The position numbers and the translations under genes were made by a program. Below are positions 39,747 through 50,649 of a stretch of 64,000 bases of DNA, one piece after another. This DNA comes from Chromohalobacter canadensis (GTDB lineage: Bacteria > Pseudomonadota > Gammaproteobacteria > Pseudomonadales > Halomonadaceae), in the NCBI RefSeq assembly GCF_034479555.1, contig NZ_CP140151.1, forward strand, positions 558,001-622,000, written 5' to 3'. How positions within the stretch are numbered: position 1 is the first letter of the stretch; every line of letters begins with the position of its first letter. The notes beneath the pieces were generated by a model. The model searched no databases. It was not told the DNA's origin and saw only the letters and a program-made list of their open reading frames with translations.

Positions 39747-39778
39747 ATGCCGATGCCGCCTCCACGGGGCATCGGCAT
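39747..39778. terminator. Shared hairpin between convergent cysH and cysB
   Basis: ATGCCGATGCC at 39747-39757 pairs perfectly with GGCATCGGCAT at 39768-39778. It lies midway between the two stop codons and can serve both strands, although neither side has a long T run. Confidence 0.6.
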
Positions 39779-39799
39779 TCTCGTATTGCCAGGCCGCTC

Positions 39800-40813
<1,014 letters not shown>

Positions 40814-41030
40814 TTAAATTTGTGATTACTTTAAAGCATATGGTGCGAGAGTAGAAGAGCGCCGACAGCCTGGCAATACCGCACCGTGGTGGTGCGTGGA
40901 AAAGCGCCAACATGATAGGCTGATGCTATTGTCACCATACCGATGGGGCATTTGCCAGGGCCATGGTCAGCGGCTACCATCGCCTCATCTACGCTCGCAA
41001 AAGCGCAATGGAATACTGGAGAGATTCGTA

Positions 41031-41354
41031 ATGGCTAATAATGTCGATGTCACCTCCGCTAACTTCGAGCAGGAAGTCGTCAACGCCGAACAGCCCGTAC
41101 TGCTCAAGTTCTGGGCACCGTGGTGCGGCCCTTGCAAGATGATGGCCCCCGTGGTCGATGAAGTCGCCGACGAGAAAGCCGGTGGCCTCAAGGTCGTCAG
41201 CATCAACGTCGACGACGCACCGGAAATCGCCGCCGAGCAAGGTGTCCGCGGCGTTCCGACCGTGATGATGTTCAAGTCCGGCGCCAAGGTGGCTTCCTTG
41301 GTCGGTGCGCAGTCCAAGTCACAGCTGACACAGTTCATCGATCAGAACGCCTGA
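41031..41354 (+). CDS. trxA: Thioredoxin 1
   Basis: 107 residues. Active site WAPWCGPCK with Cys32 and Cys35, cis-proline loop GVPTVMMF. General dithiol reductant; also the electron donor for CysH-type reductases, encoded 1.4 kb upstream. The frame is open from 40896, but only this ATG, behind TGGAGAGA, gives the standard length. Followed by a strong hairpin. Confidence 0.95.
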   Translation: MANNVDVTSANFEQEVVNAEQPVLLKFWAPWCGPCKMMAPVVDEVADEKAGGLKVVSINVDDAPEIAAEQGVRGVPTVMMFKSGAKVASLVGAQSKSQLTQFIDQNA

Positions 41355-41384
41355 GACCACGGCGTTAAGCTTTTGAAGAACGCT

Positions 41385-41416
41385 GACAATCGCCCCGCTC
41401 ATGTGGGGCGATTGTC
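41385..41416 (+). terminator. Terminator hairpin after trxA
   Basis: GACAATCGCCCC at 41385-41396 pairs perfectly with GGGGCGATTGTC at 41405-41416, loop of eight. Only a short T stretch follows. It also faces the end of the convergent permease gene at 41443. Confidence 0.7.
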
Positions 41417-41442
41417 GTTACAAGGACTGTCGGAGACATAGG

Positions 41443-42534
41443 CTACTCGGGAGGCGGCTCCGGGGTGACCTCGGCACGACGGTGCCGCACGCGTTCGGAA
41501 GGACTCAGCAATTTCGCTAACCAACGCGTCTCGGGATGACTATCCAGAGCAATCTTGAGCGTCATGGTCAACGGCACCGATAGCAACATACCCACCGGCC
41601 CGAAGATCCATCCCCATACCACCAGCGACAAGAATGCCACCAGCGTGGAAAGCCCCATCGTGCGCCCCATGATCCGTGGCTCGATGATATTGCCCATTAG
41701 AAAATTGATCGCCAGATAGGCACTTGCCAGCAGCATCGCCTTGAAGGGGCCACCTTCCGGCATCGCCAAGGTCAAGAGCACGGCAGGAACGGCCGCCAAG
41801 GCCGAGCCGATATTGGGAATGTAATTGAGACAGAACGCCAGGGTCCCCCATAGCAGCGCGAAATCGACACCGATCACCATGCACGAGCCCCACACCAGCA
41901 CGCCGGTCACCAAGCTGATCACCGTCTTGATGGCCAGGTAGCGCTTGAGATTGCGACTGAATTCGGTGAAACGCTGAAGGCTCGGCGCCGGATTGAGCAA
42001 AGCCTGTGAGACCTTGTTGCGGAATTCCAATGTCTCGAACAACATGAAGATCACCAACAGCATGATCACAACGCTTTGCGAGAGCAGGTTACCCACACTG
42101 CTCAGAAAAACGGGGACCCAATCGGTCGCCTGGGAGGCATCGAGAAGCCGCGAGACACCCTGGGGGTCGATGGAGATCCCCTGCCCCGCCAGCCATCGCA
42201 GCACGGTCATATAGTGCTCTTGCAGCTGCTCTTGAAGCTTAGGCAAGGCGTCCATGAAGGTCGTGAAACTATTGCCGAGCAGTGCGCCCAACAGCGTCAC
42301 CAATACCCCGAGTATCAGCAGCGTGACCAACACCGACAACCGCATTCCCAGGCCGTGCTCATGCAGCCAGTGCACCGGCGATGTGCAGATAACGGCGATG
42401 AACAGCGACAGCAATATGGGAATCAGCAAGTCGGCGCCGGCCTGCATACCGCCAACGATGATCACCAAAGACGCCAGCGTCAGCATCAAGTTGAGAGGGA
42501 GGTTCTGTGAACCGGGGTCATGTCCGGGGGGCAT
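41443..42534 (-). CDS. AI-2E family transporter (PerM-type permease)
   Basis: 363 residues, seven to eight hydrophobic segments, starting ASLVIIVGGMQAGADLLIPILLSLFIAVI. The C-terminal block FLMGNIIEPRIMGRTMGLSTLVAFLSLVVWGWIFGPVGMLLSVPLTM is the family signature. Some members act as autoinducer-2 exporters, others as Na+/H+ antiporters; the name should not be taken as the function. The start at 42534 is preferred because the further 31 in-frame residues upstream are not membrane-like and the AAGGA lies near the ATG. Confidence 0.88.
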   Translation of the reverse strand: MPPGHDPGSQNLPLNLMLTLASLVIIVGGMQAGADLLIPILLSLFIAVICTSPVHWLHEHGLGMRLSVLVTLLILGVLVTLLGALLGNSFTTFMDALPKLQEQLQEHYMTVLRWLAGQGISIDPQGVSRLLDASQATDWVPVFLSSVGNLLSQSVVIMLLVIFMLFETLEFRNKVSQALLNPAPSLQRFTEFSRNLKRYLAIKTVISLVTGVLVWGSCMVIGVDFALLWGTLAFCLNYIPNIGSALAAVPAVLLTLAMPEGGPFKAMLLASAYLAINFLMGNIIEPRIMGRTMGLSTLVAFLSLVVWGWIFGPVGMLLSVPLTMTLKIALDSHPETRWLAKLLSPSERVRHRRAEVTPEPPPE

Positions 42535-42627
42535 GGTGCGTTCGCATCCTTGACGAAACCAAGGCCCTATTCTGCCTGGCAGGGGGTACTTGCACAAACG
42601 CCAGCCCCCACCGCTAGAGACAAACAA

Positions 42628-42650
42628 GGCGGACCTCGAAACGGTCCGCC
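42628..42650 (-). terminator. Terminator of the acyl-CoA dehydrogenase gene
   Basis: GGCGGACC at 42628-42635 pairs with GGTCCGCC at 42643-42650 around a seven-base loop, followed on the minus strand by TTGTTTGTC. It lies 35 bases after the stop codon at 42685. Confidence 0.8.
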
Positions 42651-42684
42651 AAGCATCATTCAGATATACGGGCCAGAGCCACGA

Positions 42685-44496
42685 TCAAATGGCGAAACCG
42701 TGCCCGAAGTCCTCAGCCTGCATGGCCATCAACGACTCGCCACCGGCACGGATCATCTCGGCATGCGCGCGGGTACGCGGCAACAAACGCTGATAATAGA
42801 AGCGAGCGGTATCGAGCTTGGCACGGTAGAACGCCGCGTCGTCGGGGTTACCGGCCAGGGCTTGATGCGCCGCCTGCGCCGCGCGGGCCCAGAAAAACGC
42901 CAGGGTGACGTAGCCGGAATACATCAGGTAATCGACACTCGCGGCGCCCACTTCTTCGCGATCCTGCATGGCCTTCATGCCCACCGCCATGGTGATCTCG
43001 CCCCATTCTGCATTGAGCTTCGCCAAGGGCGTGACGAACTCCGCCATGGCGGCATCGCCTTCGTGGGCCTGGCAGAACTTGTGAATCTGCTTGGTGAAGG
43101 GTTTGAGTGCCTCACCCTGGCTCATCAGCACTTTGCGGCCCAATAGATCCAGCGCCTGGATACCCGTAGTGCCTTCGTAGAGGCGTGTAATGCGGGCATC
43201 TCGCACGTACTGCTCCATGCCCCATTCGCGGATGTAGCCGTGCCCCCCAAAGACCTGCACGCCTTCATTGGTGGCCTCGAACCCCACCTCGGTCAAGAAC
43301 GCCTTGACGATGGGCGTCAGCAATCCCAGCTCGGTTTCGACCGCTTCTCGCTCGGCGTCGGAGGTCACGCATTCGACGCGATCCGCGAGTTGCGCGGCAT
43401 GCAGCACCAGCATGCGCCCGCCCTCGGCAAATGCCTTCTGAGTCAGCAGCATGCGGCGTACATCGGGATGCGAGATGATTGGATCGGCTGGCTTGTCAGC
43501 TTCCCGTGCGCCAGACAGTGCGCGCATCTGCAGGCGATCGCGGGCGTAGGCCAAGGCATTCTGAAAACTCACCTCCATCAGCCCCAGCCCCTGGATGCCG
43601 ACGCCGATACGCGCCACGTTCATCATGGTGAACATACAGGCCAGCCCCTTGTGGGGTTCGCCGACGAGATACCCTCGCGCGCCATCGAAGTTCATCACGC
43701 AAGTGGCGTTGCCGTGAATGCCCATTTTGTGCTCCAAGGCACCGCAGCTGACGGCATTGCGTTCACCGGCTTCGCCTTCGGCATCGGGCAGATACTTGGG
43801 CACCACGAATAGGGAAATCCCCTTGGTACCCTCCGGTGCATCGGGCAGTTTGGCCAGGACCAGGTGCACGATGTTCTCGGCCAGATCATGCTCGCCCGCG
43901 GAGATGAAGATTTTGGTCCCGGTGATGAGATAACCACCCGCCTCGTCAGGACGCGCTCGGGTCTTGATCAGGCCAAGGTCGGTGCCGCATTGCGGCTCGG
44001 TCAGACACATGGAGCCCGTCCAGGTGCCGTCATTGAGCTTGGTCAGATACTGCGCTTTCTGCCCATCGCTACCATGATGGCGAAGCGCATCGGCGGCGCC
44101 CTGGGAAAGTCCCGGGTACATGCCCCACGCCAGATTGCTCGAACACACCATCTCCGAGAGCATCATGCCAAGCGACGTCGGCAACCCTTGCCCGTGATAG
44201 GCCGTATCGCCGGATAGACTCGGCCAGCCGCCTTCCACGTACTGGGCATAGGCTTCCTTGAATCCCGAAGGCGTCAGCACCTCGCCACCTTCGAGTCGAC
44301 ACCCTTGCTCGTCACCGGTTCGGTTGAGCGGCAGTAACACCTCGCGCGTGAAGCGTGCGCCTTCTTCCAGAATCGCGCTTACCACATCTGGAGTGACCTC
44401 TTCAGCCTGAGGCAATTGGGCATAATGACGGGGGTAATCGAGAACCTCGTCCATCACGAAACGAAAATCGCGTAGCGGCGCCTGATAACTGGGCAT
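42685..44496 (-). CDS. Acyl-CoA dehydrogenase, 600-residue class with C-terminal extension
   Basis: 603 residues. FAD-binding GSMCLTEPQCGTDLGLIKTRA, substrate/flavin segment ITGTKIFISAGEHDLAENIVHLVLAK, and the catalytic glutamate in ITRLYEGTTGIQALDLLGRK. The 100-residue C-terminal extension (from about LKPFTKQIHKF) marks the class that contains the methylmercaptopropionyl-CoA dehydrogenase DmdC and medium/long-chain enzymes; the substrate cannot be chosen from sequence alone. CAGGAGC precedes the ATG. Two CAAAC/GTTTG palindromes at the promoter suggest control by a fatty-acid-responsive TetR regulator of the PsrA/FadR type. Confidence 0.9.
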   Translation of the reverse strand: MPSYQAPLRDFRFVMDEVLDYPRHYAQLPQAEEVTPDVVSAILEEGARFTREVLLPLNRTGDEQGCRLEGGEVLTPSGFKEAYAQYVEGGWPSLSGDTAYHGQGLPTSLGMMLSEMVCSSNLAWGMYPGLSQGAADALRHHGSDGQKAQYLTKLNDGTWTGSMCLTEPQCGTDLGLIKTRARPDEAGGYLITGTKIFISAGEHDLAENIVHLVLAKLPDAPEGTKGISLFVVPKYLPDAEGEAGERNAVSCGALEHKMGIHGNATCVMNFDGARGYLVGEPHKGLACMFTMMNVARIGVGIQGLGLMEVSFQNALAYARDRLQMRALSGAREADKPADPIISHPDVRRMLLTQKAFAEGGRMLVLHAAQLADRVECVTSDAEREAVETELGLLTPIVKAFLTEVGFEATNEGVQVFGGHGYIREWGMEQYVRDARITRLYEGTTGIQALDLLGRKVLMSQGEALKPFTKQIHKFCQAHEGDAAMAEFVTPLAKLNAEWGEITMAVGMKAMQDREEVGAASVDYLMYSGYVTLAFFWARAAQAAHQALAGNPDDAAFYRAKLDTARFYYQRLLPRTRAHAEMIRAGGESLMAMQAEDFGHGFAI

Positions 44497-44538
44497 ATTG
44501 AAGCTCCTGAACGGTACGGGCAGGTGTCCCGAGGACAT

Positions 44539-44552
44539 CAAACATTCGTTTG
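44539..44552. promoter_or_regulatory. PsrA-like operator 1 of the acyl-CoA dehydrogenase
   Basis: CAAACATTCGTTTG, a perfect CAAAC-N4-GTTTG palindrome, immediately downstream of the predicted -10. It fits the published PsrA consensus form (CAAAC, 2-4 bases, GTTTG). Confidence 0.7.
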
Positions 44553-44581
44553 AAATTAAGCGCCGACAATCACCAAGTCAA
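44553..44581 (-). promoter_or_regulatory. Promoter of the acyl-CoA dehydrogenase gene
   Basis: Minus strand TTGACT (44576-44581), 17-base spacer, TAATTT (44553-44558). It lies between and overlaps the two operator-like sites, as expected for repression. Confidence 0.7.
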
Positions 44582-44592
44582 GCGTTTGTTTG
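44579..44592. promoter_or_regulatory. PsrA-like operator 2, one mismatch
   Basis: CAAGCGTTTGTTTG; the arms CAAGC/GTTTG differ from the palindrome by one base. It covers the end of the -35 hexamer, 40 bp from operator 1. Confidence 0.55.
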
Positions 44593-44620
44593 AATCTCTT
44601 GAGCACCATTGGTGGTAAGC

Positions 44621-45232
44621 TCAGGCAGCTCCCAATGGCGCCGTGGCCAGTTGCCATGCCACCAATAACAGTATGGCGCAGATCCCGCCCTCGATGACCT
44701 GCCAGGCACGCGGATTGGCCAGACGCGGTGCCAACCAGCTCGCGCCGCCCACCAGCCCGAAGAACCACCCCAACGACGCCATGGCCGCACCGACCACGAA
44801 GGCTTCTGGCGCGGCTTGCTGGGCACCGATAGCACCGAGCATGATCACCGTATCCAGATACACATGCGGGTTGAGCAAGGTCACGGCCAGCGTCGCCATC
44901 AACACACCCCACAGACGAGGCCGTGTCTCACCACCGGCCTTGAGCGAGGCAGGACGACGTACACGCTGCCAGGCTTGCCATGCCTGCCAACTCAAGAACG
45001 CCACGCCGCCCCAACGTGCCATCTGCATGAGCCCCGCATGCGACGCCAACAAGGCCCCCAGCCCCAGCACACCCGCACCTATCAGCATCAGATCACACAA
45101 CGCACAGACGGTCGCCACCCACCAGGGATATTCATTCGTCAGTCCACGTTGCAGCACGAAAGCATTCTGCGCACCGATGGCAATGATCAAACCCGCCCCC
45201 ACGAACAGGCCATTGAGCCAGGAGCCCCACAT
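44621..45232 (-). CDS. argO: LysE/ArgO-family amino acid exporter
   Basis: 203 residues, six membrane segments. IIAIGAQNAFVLQRGL and TLLNPHVYLDTVIMLGAIG are the LysE/ArgO signatures. It exports arginine and/or lysine in known members. It diverges from an ArgP-type regulator gene at 45342, the classical arrangement. The gap contains the argP promoter and probably the ArgP target. Confidence 0.9.
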   Translation of the reverse strand: MWGSWLNGLFVGAGLIIAIGAQNAFVLQRGLTNEYPWWVATVCALCDLMLIGAGVLGLGALLASHAGLMQMARWGGVAFLSWQAWQAWQRVRRPASLKAGGETRPRLWGVLMATLAVTLLNPHVYLDTVIMLGAIGAQQAAPEAFVVGAAMASLGWFFGLVGGASWLAPRLANPRAWQVIEGGICAILLLVAWQLATAPLGAA

Positions 45233-45287
45233 ATCCGATTCCCTCCCTTTTCAACCGGGATACGTTGATAAATGACGCAGAATACGC

Positions 45288-45316
45288 TTGACTACATAAA
45301 TAAGTTAAATTAATTC
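45288..45316 (+). promoter_or_regulatory. Probable argP promoter
   Basis: TTGACT (45288-45293), 17-base spacer, TAATTC (45311-45316), 26 bases before the argP start codon, in a locally A/T-rich stretch. Confidence 0.6.
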
Positions 45317-45341
45317 AAGGAATGGGTGATAACGTTTACTG

Positions 45342-46250
45342 ATGCTCGATTACAAACTTCTCGAAGCACTGGCCGTCGTGGTCGACCAAGGAGGCTTCGA
45401 ACGCGGTGCACATCACCTGGGGCTTACCCAGTCGGCCGTCTCGCAACGCATCAAGTTGCTCGAAGCGCGCCTCGGCCAACCGGTGCTGGTACGCACGCCC
45501 AAGCTATCCCCGACCCCTCTGGGTCGACGGCTACTCAATCATGTGCAGCAGGTTCGGCTTCTCGAGCATGACCTGCTCGATAAAATTCCGGCACTTGGTG
45601 AACGCGAACAACGCCTGCGCCTCGCCATCAATGCCGACAGCCTGGCCACCTGGTGGTCGCCGACCACCGGCGACTTCTGTCGGCGCCAAGGCGTTTTATT
45701 GGATTTGATCGTCGAGGATCAGGACGTCGCGCTCAAGCGCATGCGCGATGGTGAGGTTGCCGGCTGCATCTGTGCCACGCCACGCCCCGTGCAGGGCGCC
45801 CGTGCGCACGCCTTGGGTAGCATGCGCTACCGCGCCATCGCCAGCCCTGGCTATGTTTCACGCCATTTCAGTGAAGGTCTGACGCACGATGCCTTGCGCA
45901 AGGCGCCGGCCATCGTGTTTGGGCCCGATGACCGCCTTCAGCATCGTTATCTGGAGATGCGGGCCTATAAGGAATCCTTTCCGCACCATCTGTGCCCGTC
46001 CTCGGAAGGCTTCGTACACCTGGCCCTAGCCGGCATGGGCTACGGATTGATTCCCGAACGGCAGGTGGAGCGCGAACTACGTGAGGGGCGTCTGGTCGAC
46101 CTCGACGCGGACAGCTACATCGATGTGCCGTTGTACTGGCATCACTGGCGTCACGGCGGCGACACACTGGACGCCTTGACCGCCCACCTGCTCGACATGA
46201 GCAGCGCCTGGCTCATGCCGCCCTCGCCAGAGTCTCAGCCACTGCTCTAG
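45342..46250 (+). CDS. argP: LysR-type regulator ArgP (IciA)
   Basis: 302 residues. N-terminal helix-turn-helix LDYKLLEALAVVVDQGGFERGAHHLGLTQSAVSQRIKLLEARLGQ, then LysR effector domain with ArgP-typical INADSLATWW and FCRRQGVLLDLIVEDQD. E. coli ArgP activates argO when bound to arginine and stalls it with lysine. Divergent from argO. Upstream Shine-Dalgarno sequence is weak (GGGTGA). Confidence 0.9.
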   Translation: MLDYKLLEALAVVVDQGGFERGAHHLGLTQSAVSQRIKLLEARLGQPVLVRTPKLSPTPLGRRLLNHVQQVRLLEHDLLDKIPALGEREQRLRLAINADSLATWWSPTTGDFCRRQGVLLDLIVEDQDVALKRMRDGEVAGCICATPRPVQGARAHALGSMRYRAIASPGYVSRHFSEGLTHDALRKAPAIVFGPDDRLQHRYLEMRAYKESFPHHLCPSSEGFVHLALAGMGYGLIPERQVERELREGRLVDLDADSYIDVPLYWHHWRHGGDTLDALTAHLLDMSSAWLMPPSPESQPLL

Positions 46251-46270
46251 ACGCGTCTCATGGGCCAGAG

Positions 46271-46576
46271 TCAAGGCGACTGCAGGTGACGCTCGACGCT
46301 GGCCACCTTGTCATCCATGTGTTGCTCACGATCGGTGCGCGTGCCCAACTTCAGCGTGGTGGTAATGCGCGGCGCGCCCATCTCGTGCACGCGCTGATGA
46401 CAAGCCTTGACCACCGCCATGACGTCGTCCCACGGGCCCTCGATGTTGGTGCCGTAGGCGTGCATGCGGTACTCGAGCCCCGAGGCCTCGATAACGCGCT
46501 GGCAAGCCGCGACGTGCTCCCCTACCGAAACGCCCACGCCCAGCGGCACGACGCATAGATCGACGATGACATGCAT
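46271..46576 (-). CDS. MTH1187-family thiamine-binding protein
   Basis: 101 residues, ferredoxin-like fold of the MTH1187/YkoF (DUF77) family. Conserved VIVDLCVVPLGVGVSVGEHVAAC, LEYRMHAYGTNIEG and RITTTLKLGTRTD. Structures of relatives bind thiamine or hydroxymethylpyrimidine; often linked to thiamine handling. The ATG at 46576 has GAGGAGGAAG upstream. Convergent with argP and separated from lolA by a terminator. Confidence 0.88.
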   Translation of the reverse strand: MHVIVDLCVVPLGVGVSVGEHVAACQRVIEASGLEYRMHAYGTNIEGPWDDVMAVVKACHQRVHEMGAPRITTTLKLGTRTDREQHMDDKVASVERHLQSP

Positions 46577-46632
46577 GGCACTTCCTCCTCGTCTTGATAC
46601 TCGCCTGCCTCGAGAACTCTCGGCACGCGTGC

Positions 46633-46670
46633 TATAAAACGCAAAACGCCAGGCCACGCGGACCTGGCGT
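46633..46670 (-). terminator. Terminator of lolA
   Basis: ACGCCAGG and CCTGGCGT arms (46646-46653, 46663-46670) with nine-base loop, followed on the minus strand by TTTGCGTTTTAT. A clear factor-independent terminator, 18 bases beyond the lolA stop codon. Confidence 0.88.
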
Positions 46671-46688
46671 GTCAGTAGACGACGTCGG

Positions 46689-47315
46689 TCAACCGCCTTC
46701 GCGGATGACGTCCGCCCCTTCGGGAATATCGAATTCGAAACGCGATTCCGAAATGTCTCCGTTGACCTCGATGTCATCGAAGTTGATCGCGGTACGCTGC
46801 CCCGTGCTGTCTTCCATCTGCAAGCCCTCCAGGCGGTCACCCTCGAAGGTCAGCTCGAGACTCTCGAACAACGTGTCGGGCGACTTCGGTATGAGCGTGA
46901 AGGTCTCGATGCCGGATTCCTCGCTGCTTGTCACCTCGTAGTTCTCGGTCAGGGCCTCGGCGCTTCCCGATAGCAACAACGCTGGCGTATGCGTCACCCG
47001 TGTATCGAGCGGGCGAACACTGACCTGTTGCAGGTCGGGGTCGTAGAGATACACCTTATCGCCATCCGAAACCACGACCTGCTGGTACGGCGCGTCGACT
47101 TCCCAGTGAAACTGGCCGGGGCGGGACAACCACATGTGGCCTTCGACCTTCTGCAGACGCTGGCCGCTACCATCGAGGATCTGCTGTTCGAAATCCGCCG
47201 AATAGCTTTCCAGCGGCTCCAACAAGTTCGTCAAACGCTCTACGCCATCCGCTTGCGCCATACTCGGCAACGCGAGTGCCGCGCCCAAGGCCAGGGCCAG
47301 CTTGAATGTTCTCAT
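46689..47315 (-). CDS. lolA: Outer-membrane lipoprotein carrier protein LolA
   Basis: 208 residues. Signal peptide 1-22 (MRTFKLALALGAALALPSMAQA). The mature part begins with LTNLLEPLESYSADFEQQILDGSGQRLQKVEGHMWLSRPGQFHWE, standard LolA, with YLYDPDLQQVSVRPLD. It ferries lipoproteins from LolCDE to LolB. The start is fixed by AAGGAGT. Follows ftsK on the same strand, the order also seen in E. coli. Confidence 0.95.
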   Translation of the reverse strand: MRTFKLALALGAALALPSMAQADGVERLTNLLEPLESYSADFEQQILDGSGQRLQKVEGHMWLSRPGQFHWEVDAPYQQVVVSDGDKVYLYDPDLQQVSVRPLDTRVTHTPALLLSGSAEALTENYEVTSSEESGIETFTLIPKSPDTLFESLELTFEGDRLEGLQMEDSTGQRTAINFDDIEVNGDISESRFEFDIPEGADVIREGG

Positions 47316-47442
47316 TACCACTCCTTGTTTGCTCATCCTGCATGACACGGTGTGACGCCACCTCGGGCGAAAAAGTTGCGCCACACGAGGTAACGTCCAC
47401 CGTCTTTGCACTTTTCACTAGCCTCTCGGGATGCTTGCGCAC

Positions 47443-50400
47443 TCAATGATCGGCAGCGGGCGGCGATGCCAGCACTTCACGAGCCCCATTGGTGCCCATC
47501 GACGATACGACACCCGCCGACTCCATGGTCTCGACCAGGCGCGCTGCCCGGTTATAGCCGATCTTGAAACGACGCTGGACCGCCGAGATCGAGGCGCGAC
47601 GTGACTCGGTGACGAACTGCACGGCTTCATCGTAGAGCGCGTCCCTCTCGGGGTCGTTGCTTTCAGCACCTTCCGACTCGAGCCCCGCCAAGGCATCGGC
47701 CGAGACTCCCCCCGAGAGAATTTCATCGACGTATTCAGGTTCACCGCGCCGCTTCCAGTCCTCGACGATGCGATGAACTTCGTCATCGTCGACGAAGGCC
47801 CCGTGCACACGGGTGGGCATACCGGCCCCTGCCGGCAGATAAAGCATGTCGCCGTGCCCCAGCAAGTTCTCGGCACCGCCCTGGTCGAGGATGGTGCGCG
47901 AATCCACCCTGGAGGACACCTGAAACGCCATGCGCGTGGGAATGTTGGCCTTGATCAAACCGGTAACCACGTCGACCGAGGGACGCTGAGTGGCAAGGAT
48001 CAAGTGAATCCCCGCCGCGCGGGCCTTTTGCGCCAGACGCGCGATCAGCTCTTCGACCTTCTTGCCGACGATCATGAACATGTCGGCGAATTCGTCGATC
48101 ACCACCACAATGTATGGCAACTTCTCAAGCACCGGTGGCTGCTGATGCATCTCCCACGGCTGCGGCTCCCATAGCGGATCGGCGACCTGGGCGCCGTGGC
48201 GCTCGGCCTCGTCGAGCTTGGCATTGAAGCCCGCCAAATTGCGTACGCCCATCGCCGCCATCAGCTTGTAGCGCCGCTCCATTTCGGCCACGCACCAGCG
48301 CAACGCATTGGCGGCTTCCTTCATGTCAGTGACCACCGGCGCCAGCAGATGCGGAATGCCATCGTAGACCGACAGTTCCAGCATCTTGGGGTCGACCATG
48401 ATCATGCGCACCTCGTCCGGCGTCGCCTTGAGCAACATCGAAATGAGCATGGCATTGACGCCCACCGACTTGCCCGACCCCGTGGTACCGGCCACCAGCA
48501 GGTGCGGCATCTTGTTGAGGTTGGCGACCACCGGATTGCCGCCGATGTCCTGCCCCAGCCCCATCGTGAGCGGCGACTCGGCTTGCTGATAGACATCCGA
48601 GTCGAGCACTTCCCGCAACCGGATCATGGCACGGTTGGGATTGGGAATTTCGATCCCCACCGTGGGACGTCCTGGAATGATCTCCACCACGCGTACGCTC
48701 TTGACCATCAACGAACGCGCCAGGTCTTTCGACAAGTTGCTGATCTTGGAGACCTTGACCCCGGCGGCGGGCTTGATCTCGAAGCGCGTGATGACCGGGC
48801 CCGGCCAGGTGTCGACGACCTCCGCCTTGACGCCGTATTCGCGCAGCCGCGTTTCCAGCAGCTCGGCCATGTCCGCCAACTGCTCATCGGTATAGTTGGG
48901 TTTTTGCTCACCGGTCGGCGTCAACAGCCGCAACGTGGGCAACGCCCCTTCGGGCTCGGTCGATGGCACGGCCTCGGGACGCTGATTCTGCAGGTGCTCC
49001 ACCGTCCACAATGCGGGGACCTCATCATCGCCCTCCGGGTCGCTCACCGATGGCTCGGCGGCGCGCGTATCGGGCGTTTCCCCGGGTGCGCTTTCCACCT
49101 GGCCACGCGGCGGTGGCTGTGGCACATCCGCCGGCGCCGCGTCCGGCACCTCGGGCTCGGGGGGCGCCGAGGAGCGATCTTCCGAAGCTTCATCGTCCCA
49201 ACTGATACGAGGACGCGGCGGCTCCGATGGCGTTTCGGGCGCAGGCTCCGGCGGCACGGCATCCTCGGACGCCGTCGTCGAGGCGTCATCCGGCTCGCGC
49301 GCTGGCGTGGCGGAGGGCGCCGTTGCGGCGTCATCATCGTCGCGACGGGCCTGGATGCCCCAATCGCCGAGCGGGACGTCGTCATCGTCGTCGGCGGTCA
49401 GAGGCTCCGGGATCGGTTCAGGGATACGCCGCCGCGTGACGTCGGCGCGCATCGGAGCCTCAGACTCCGTATCCGTTTGGGACGCCACATCGGGCTCCTC
49501 AGACGCACGCTCCGCAGGGCGAGGTTCCTCGCTCTCGCTACGCGCGTTGCGAGAGCGGTCATACGGCGCTGTGGCCGTGGCCGCATGGCGCTGTGGTGCC
49601 TCCGAGGTAGCGGAGCCGGCTCGCTCGTCATCGGCACGTTGGCGGGCCGTATAGGCAGCCTCCGGGCGCTTGGCGGAAGGCGTGTGCTCGGGAACATCCC
49701 AGGGAATATCGGTCTTGCCATCATTGCGCCAAGCAGAGGTTTCAAGCGTGGGCTCGGTGGGCTCGAAAGACGGTTCCACACGGCGCTCACTGGCCGTCGC
49801 ATAAGATGGCTCCGCAGTCGCACCCGCCAGTTGCGGGGGGCGTCGTGACGCCCGCCAGCGCTGCCACCACGAGGGGCGTCTTTTCTCATCCGCCGGCGCC
49901 TCATCCTCCTCCAATGCCGAATCAGCCTCGGCGGCGTCCATGTCGTCATCGTCATAGGCATCACGCCGCTGGGCTAGACGCTGCCGACTCCCGCGCCACT
50001 TGGCAAGACCCCACGCCAGCAGGCGAAACATGCCACGTCCCAGTTCATCCATGACCGCCAGCCAGGTCATGCCGGTGAACAGGGTAAAACCGCACATGAA
50101 AGCCACCAGCGAGACCAGTGTGGTGCCCTGCATGTTGAGCAAGGGCTGCAGGGCACCGACCAGCCCTTCGCCGAGAATACCGCCCGCTGCGTAAGGCAGC
50201 TCGCTGTCGGGATGATAGAAATGCAGCGCCCCCAGGGTGGTCGTGCTCAGCAACAGCAGTACCAGGCCGCTGGTACGTACCGAAAGCGCCGTCGGGTCCC
50301 AGGCGATGTTGACTTCCCGCGCACGCAGCATCCGCCAGGCCGCGAAGCCGAACATACTCGGCCACCACAGGGCGCTGGCGCCGAATAGCGAATACAACAC

Positions 50401-50649
50401 ATCCGACAGCCACGCCCCGACGGGGCCCATCCAGTTATTGATCGTTTGGTTGGGACCACTGTGTGACCAGCCGGGGTCGCCAGGCACATAACTGAAAAGC
50501 GACAACAGGAGAAAGACACAGATAGCAAGCAACACGATGGCCGCGCCTTCGCGCGTCACCCCCTGCAAATGCATCACGACCCGGCGTGCCTGCTCCTTGG
50601 CCTGGGACGCCGTTTGTCCGCGCTCGTTGCGTTTTCCATTGACACTCAA
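47443..50649 (-). CDS. ftsK: DNA translocase FtsK
   Basis: 1068 residues. Four N-terminal membrane segments (residues about 36-200) for septum anchoring; a long linker (about 230-560) rich in Asp, Glu, Pro, Ser and Thr; RecA-like motor with Walker [11 protein letters not shown] at about 721 and Walker [16 protein letters not shown]-terminal gamma winged helix ([29 protein letters not shown]) that reads polar sequences and activates XerD. It clears and resolves the chromosome terminus. TTG start at 50649 is likely; an ATG at 50574 is a less natural alternative because the basic residues before TM1 would be lost. Confidence 0.95.
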   Translation of the reverse strand: MSVNGKRNERGQTASQAKEQARRVVMHLQGVTREGAAIVLLAICVFLLLSLFSYVPGDPGWSHSGPNQTINNWMGPVGAWLSDVLYSLFGASALWWPSMFGFAAWRMLRAREVNIAWDPTALSVRTSGLVLLLLSTTTLGALHFYHPDSELPYAAGGILGEGLVGALQPLLNMQGTTLVSLVAFMCGFTLFTGMTWLAVMDELGRGMFRLLAWGLAKWRGSRQRLAQRRDAYDDDDMDAAEADSALEEDEAPADEKRRPSWWQRWRASRRPPQLAGATAEPSYATASERRVEPSFEPTEPTLETSAWRNDGKTDIPWDVPEHTPSAKRPEAAYTARQRADDERAGSATSEAPQRHAATATAPYDRSRNARSESEEPRPAERASEEPDVASQTDTESEAPMRADVTRRRIPEPIPEPLTADDDDDVPLGDWGIQARRDDDDAATAPSATPAREPDDASTTASEDAVPPEPAPETPSEPPRPRISWDDEASEDRSSAPPEPEVPDAAPADVPQPPPRGQVESAPGETPDTRAAEPSVSDPEGDDEVPALWTVEHLQNQRPEAVPSTEPEGALPTLRLLTPTGEQKPNYTDEQLADMAELLETRLREYGVKAEVVDTWPGPVITRFEIKPAAGVKVSKISNLSKDLARSLMVKSVRVVEIIPGRPTVGIEIPNPNRAMIRLREVLDSDVYQQAESPLTMGLGQDIGGNPVVANLNKMPHLLVAGTTGSGKSVGVNAMLISMLLKATPDEVRMIMVDPKMLELSVYDGIPHLLAPVVTDMKEAANALRWCVAEMERRYKLMAAMGVRNLAGFNAKLDEAERHGAQVADPLWEPQPWEMHQQPPVLEKLPYIVVVIDEFADMFMIVGKKVEELIARLAQKARAAGIHLILATQRPSVDVVTGLIKANIPTRMAFQVSSRVDSRTILDQGGAENLLGHGDMLYLPAGAGMPTRVHGAFVDDDEVHRIVEDWKRRGEPEYVDEILSGGVSADALAGLESEGAESNDPERDALYDEAVQFVTESRRASISAVQRRFKIGYNRAARLVETMESAGVVSSMGTNGAREVLASPPAADH

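Noticed and set aside
48196-49848. 550-codon plus-strand frame opposite ftsK
   Set aside because: Antisense of the repetitive acidic linker; the peptide is an Arg/Gly/His-rich low-complexity product.
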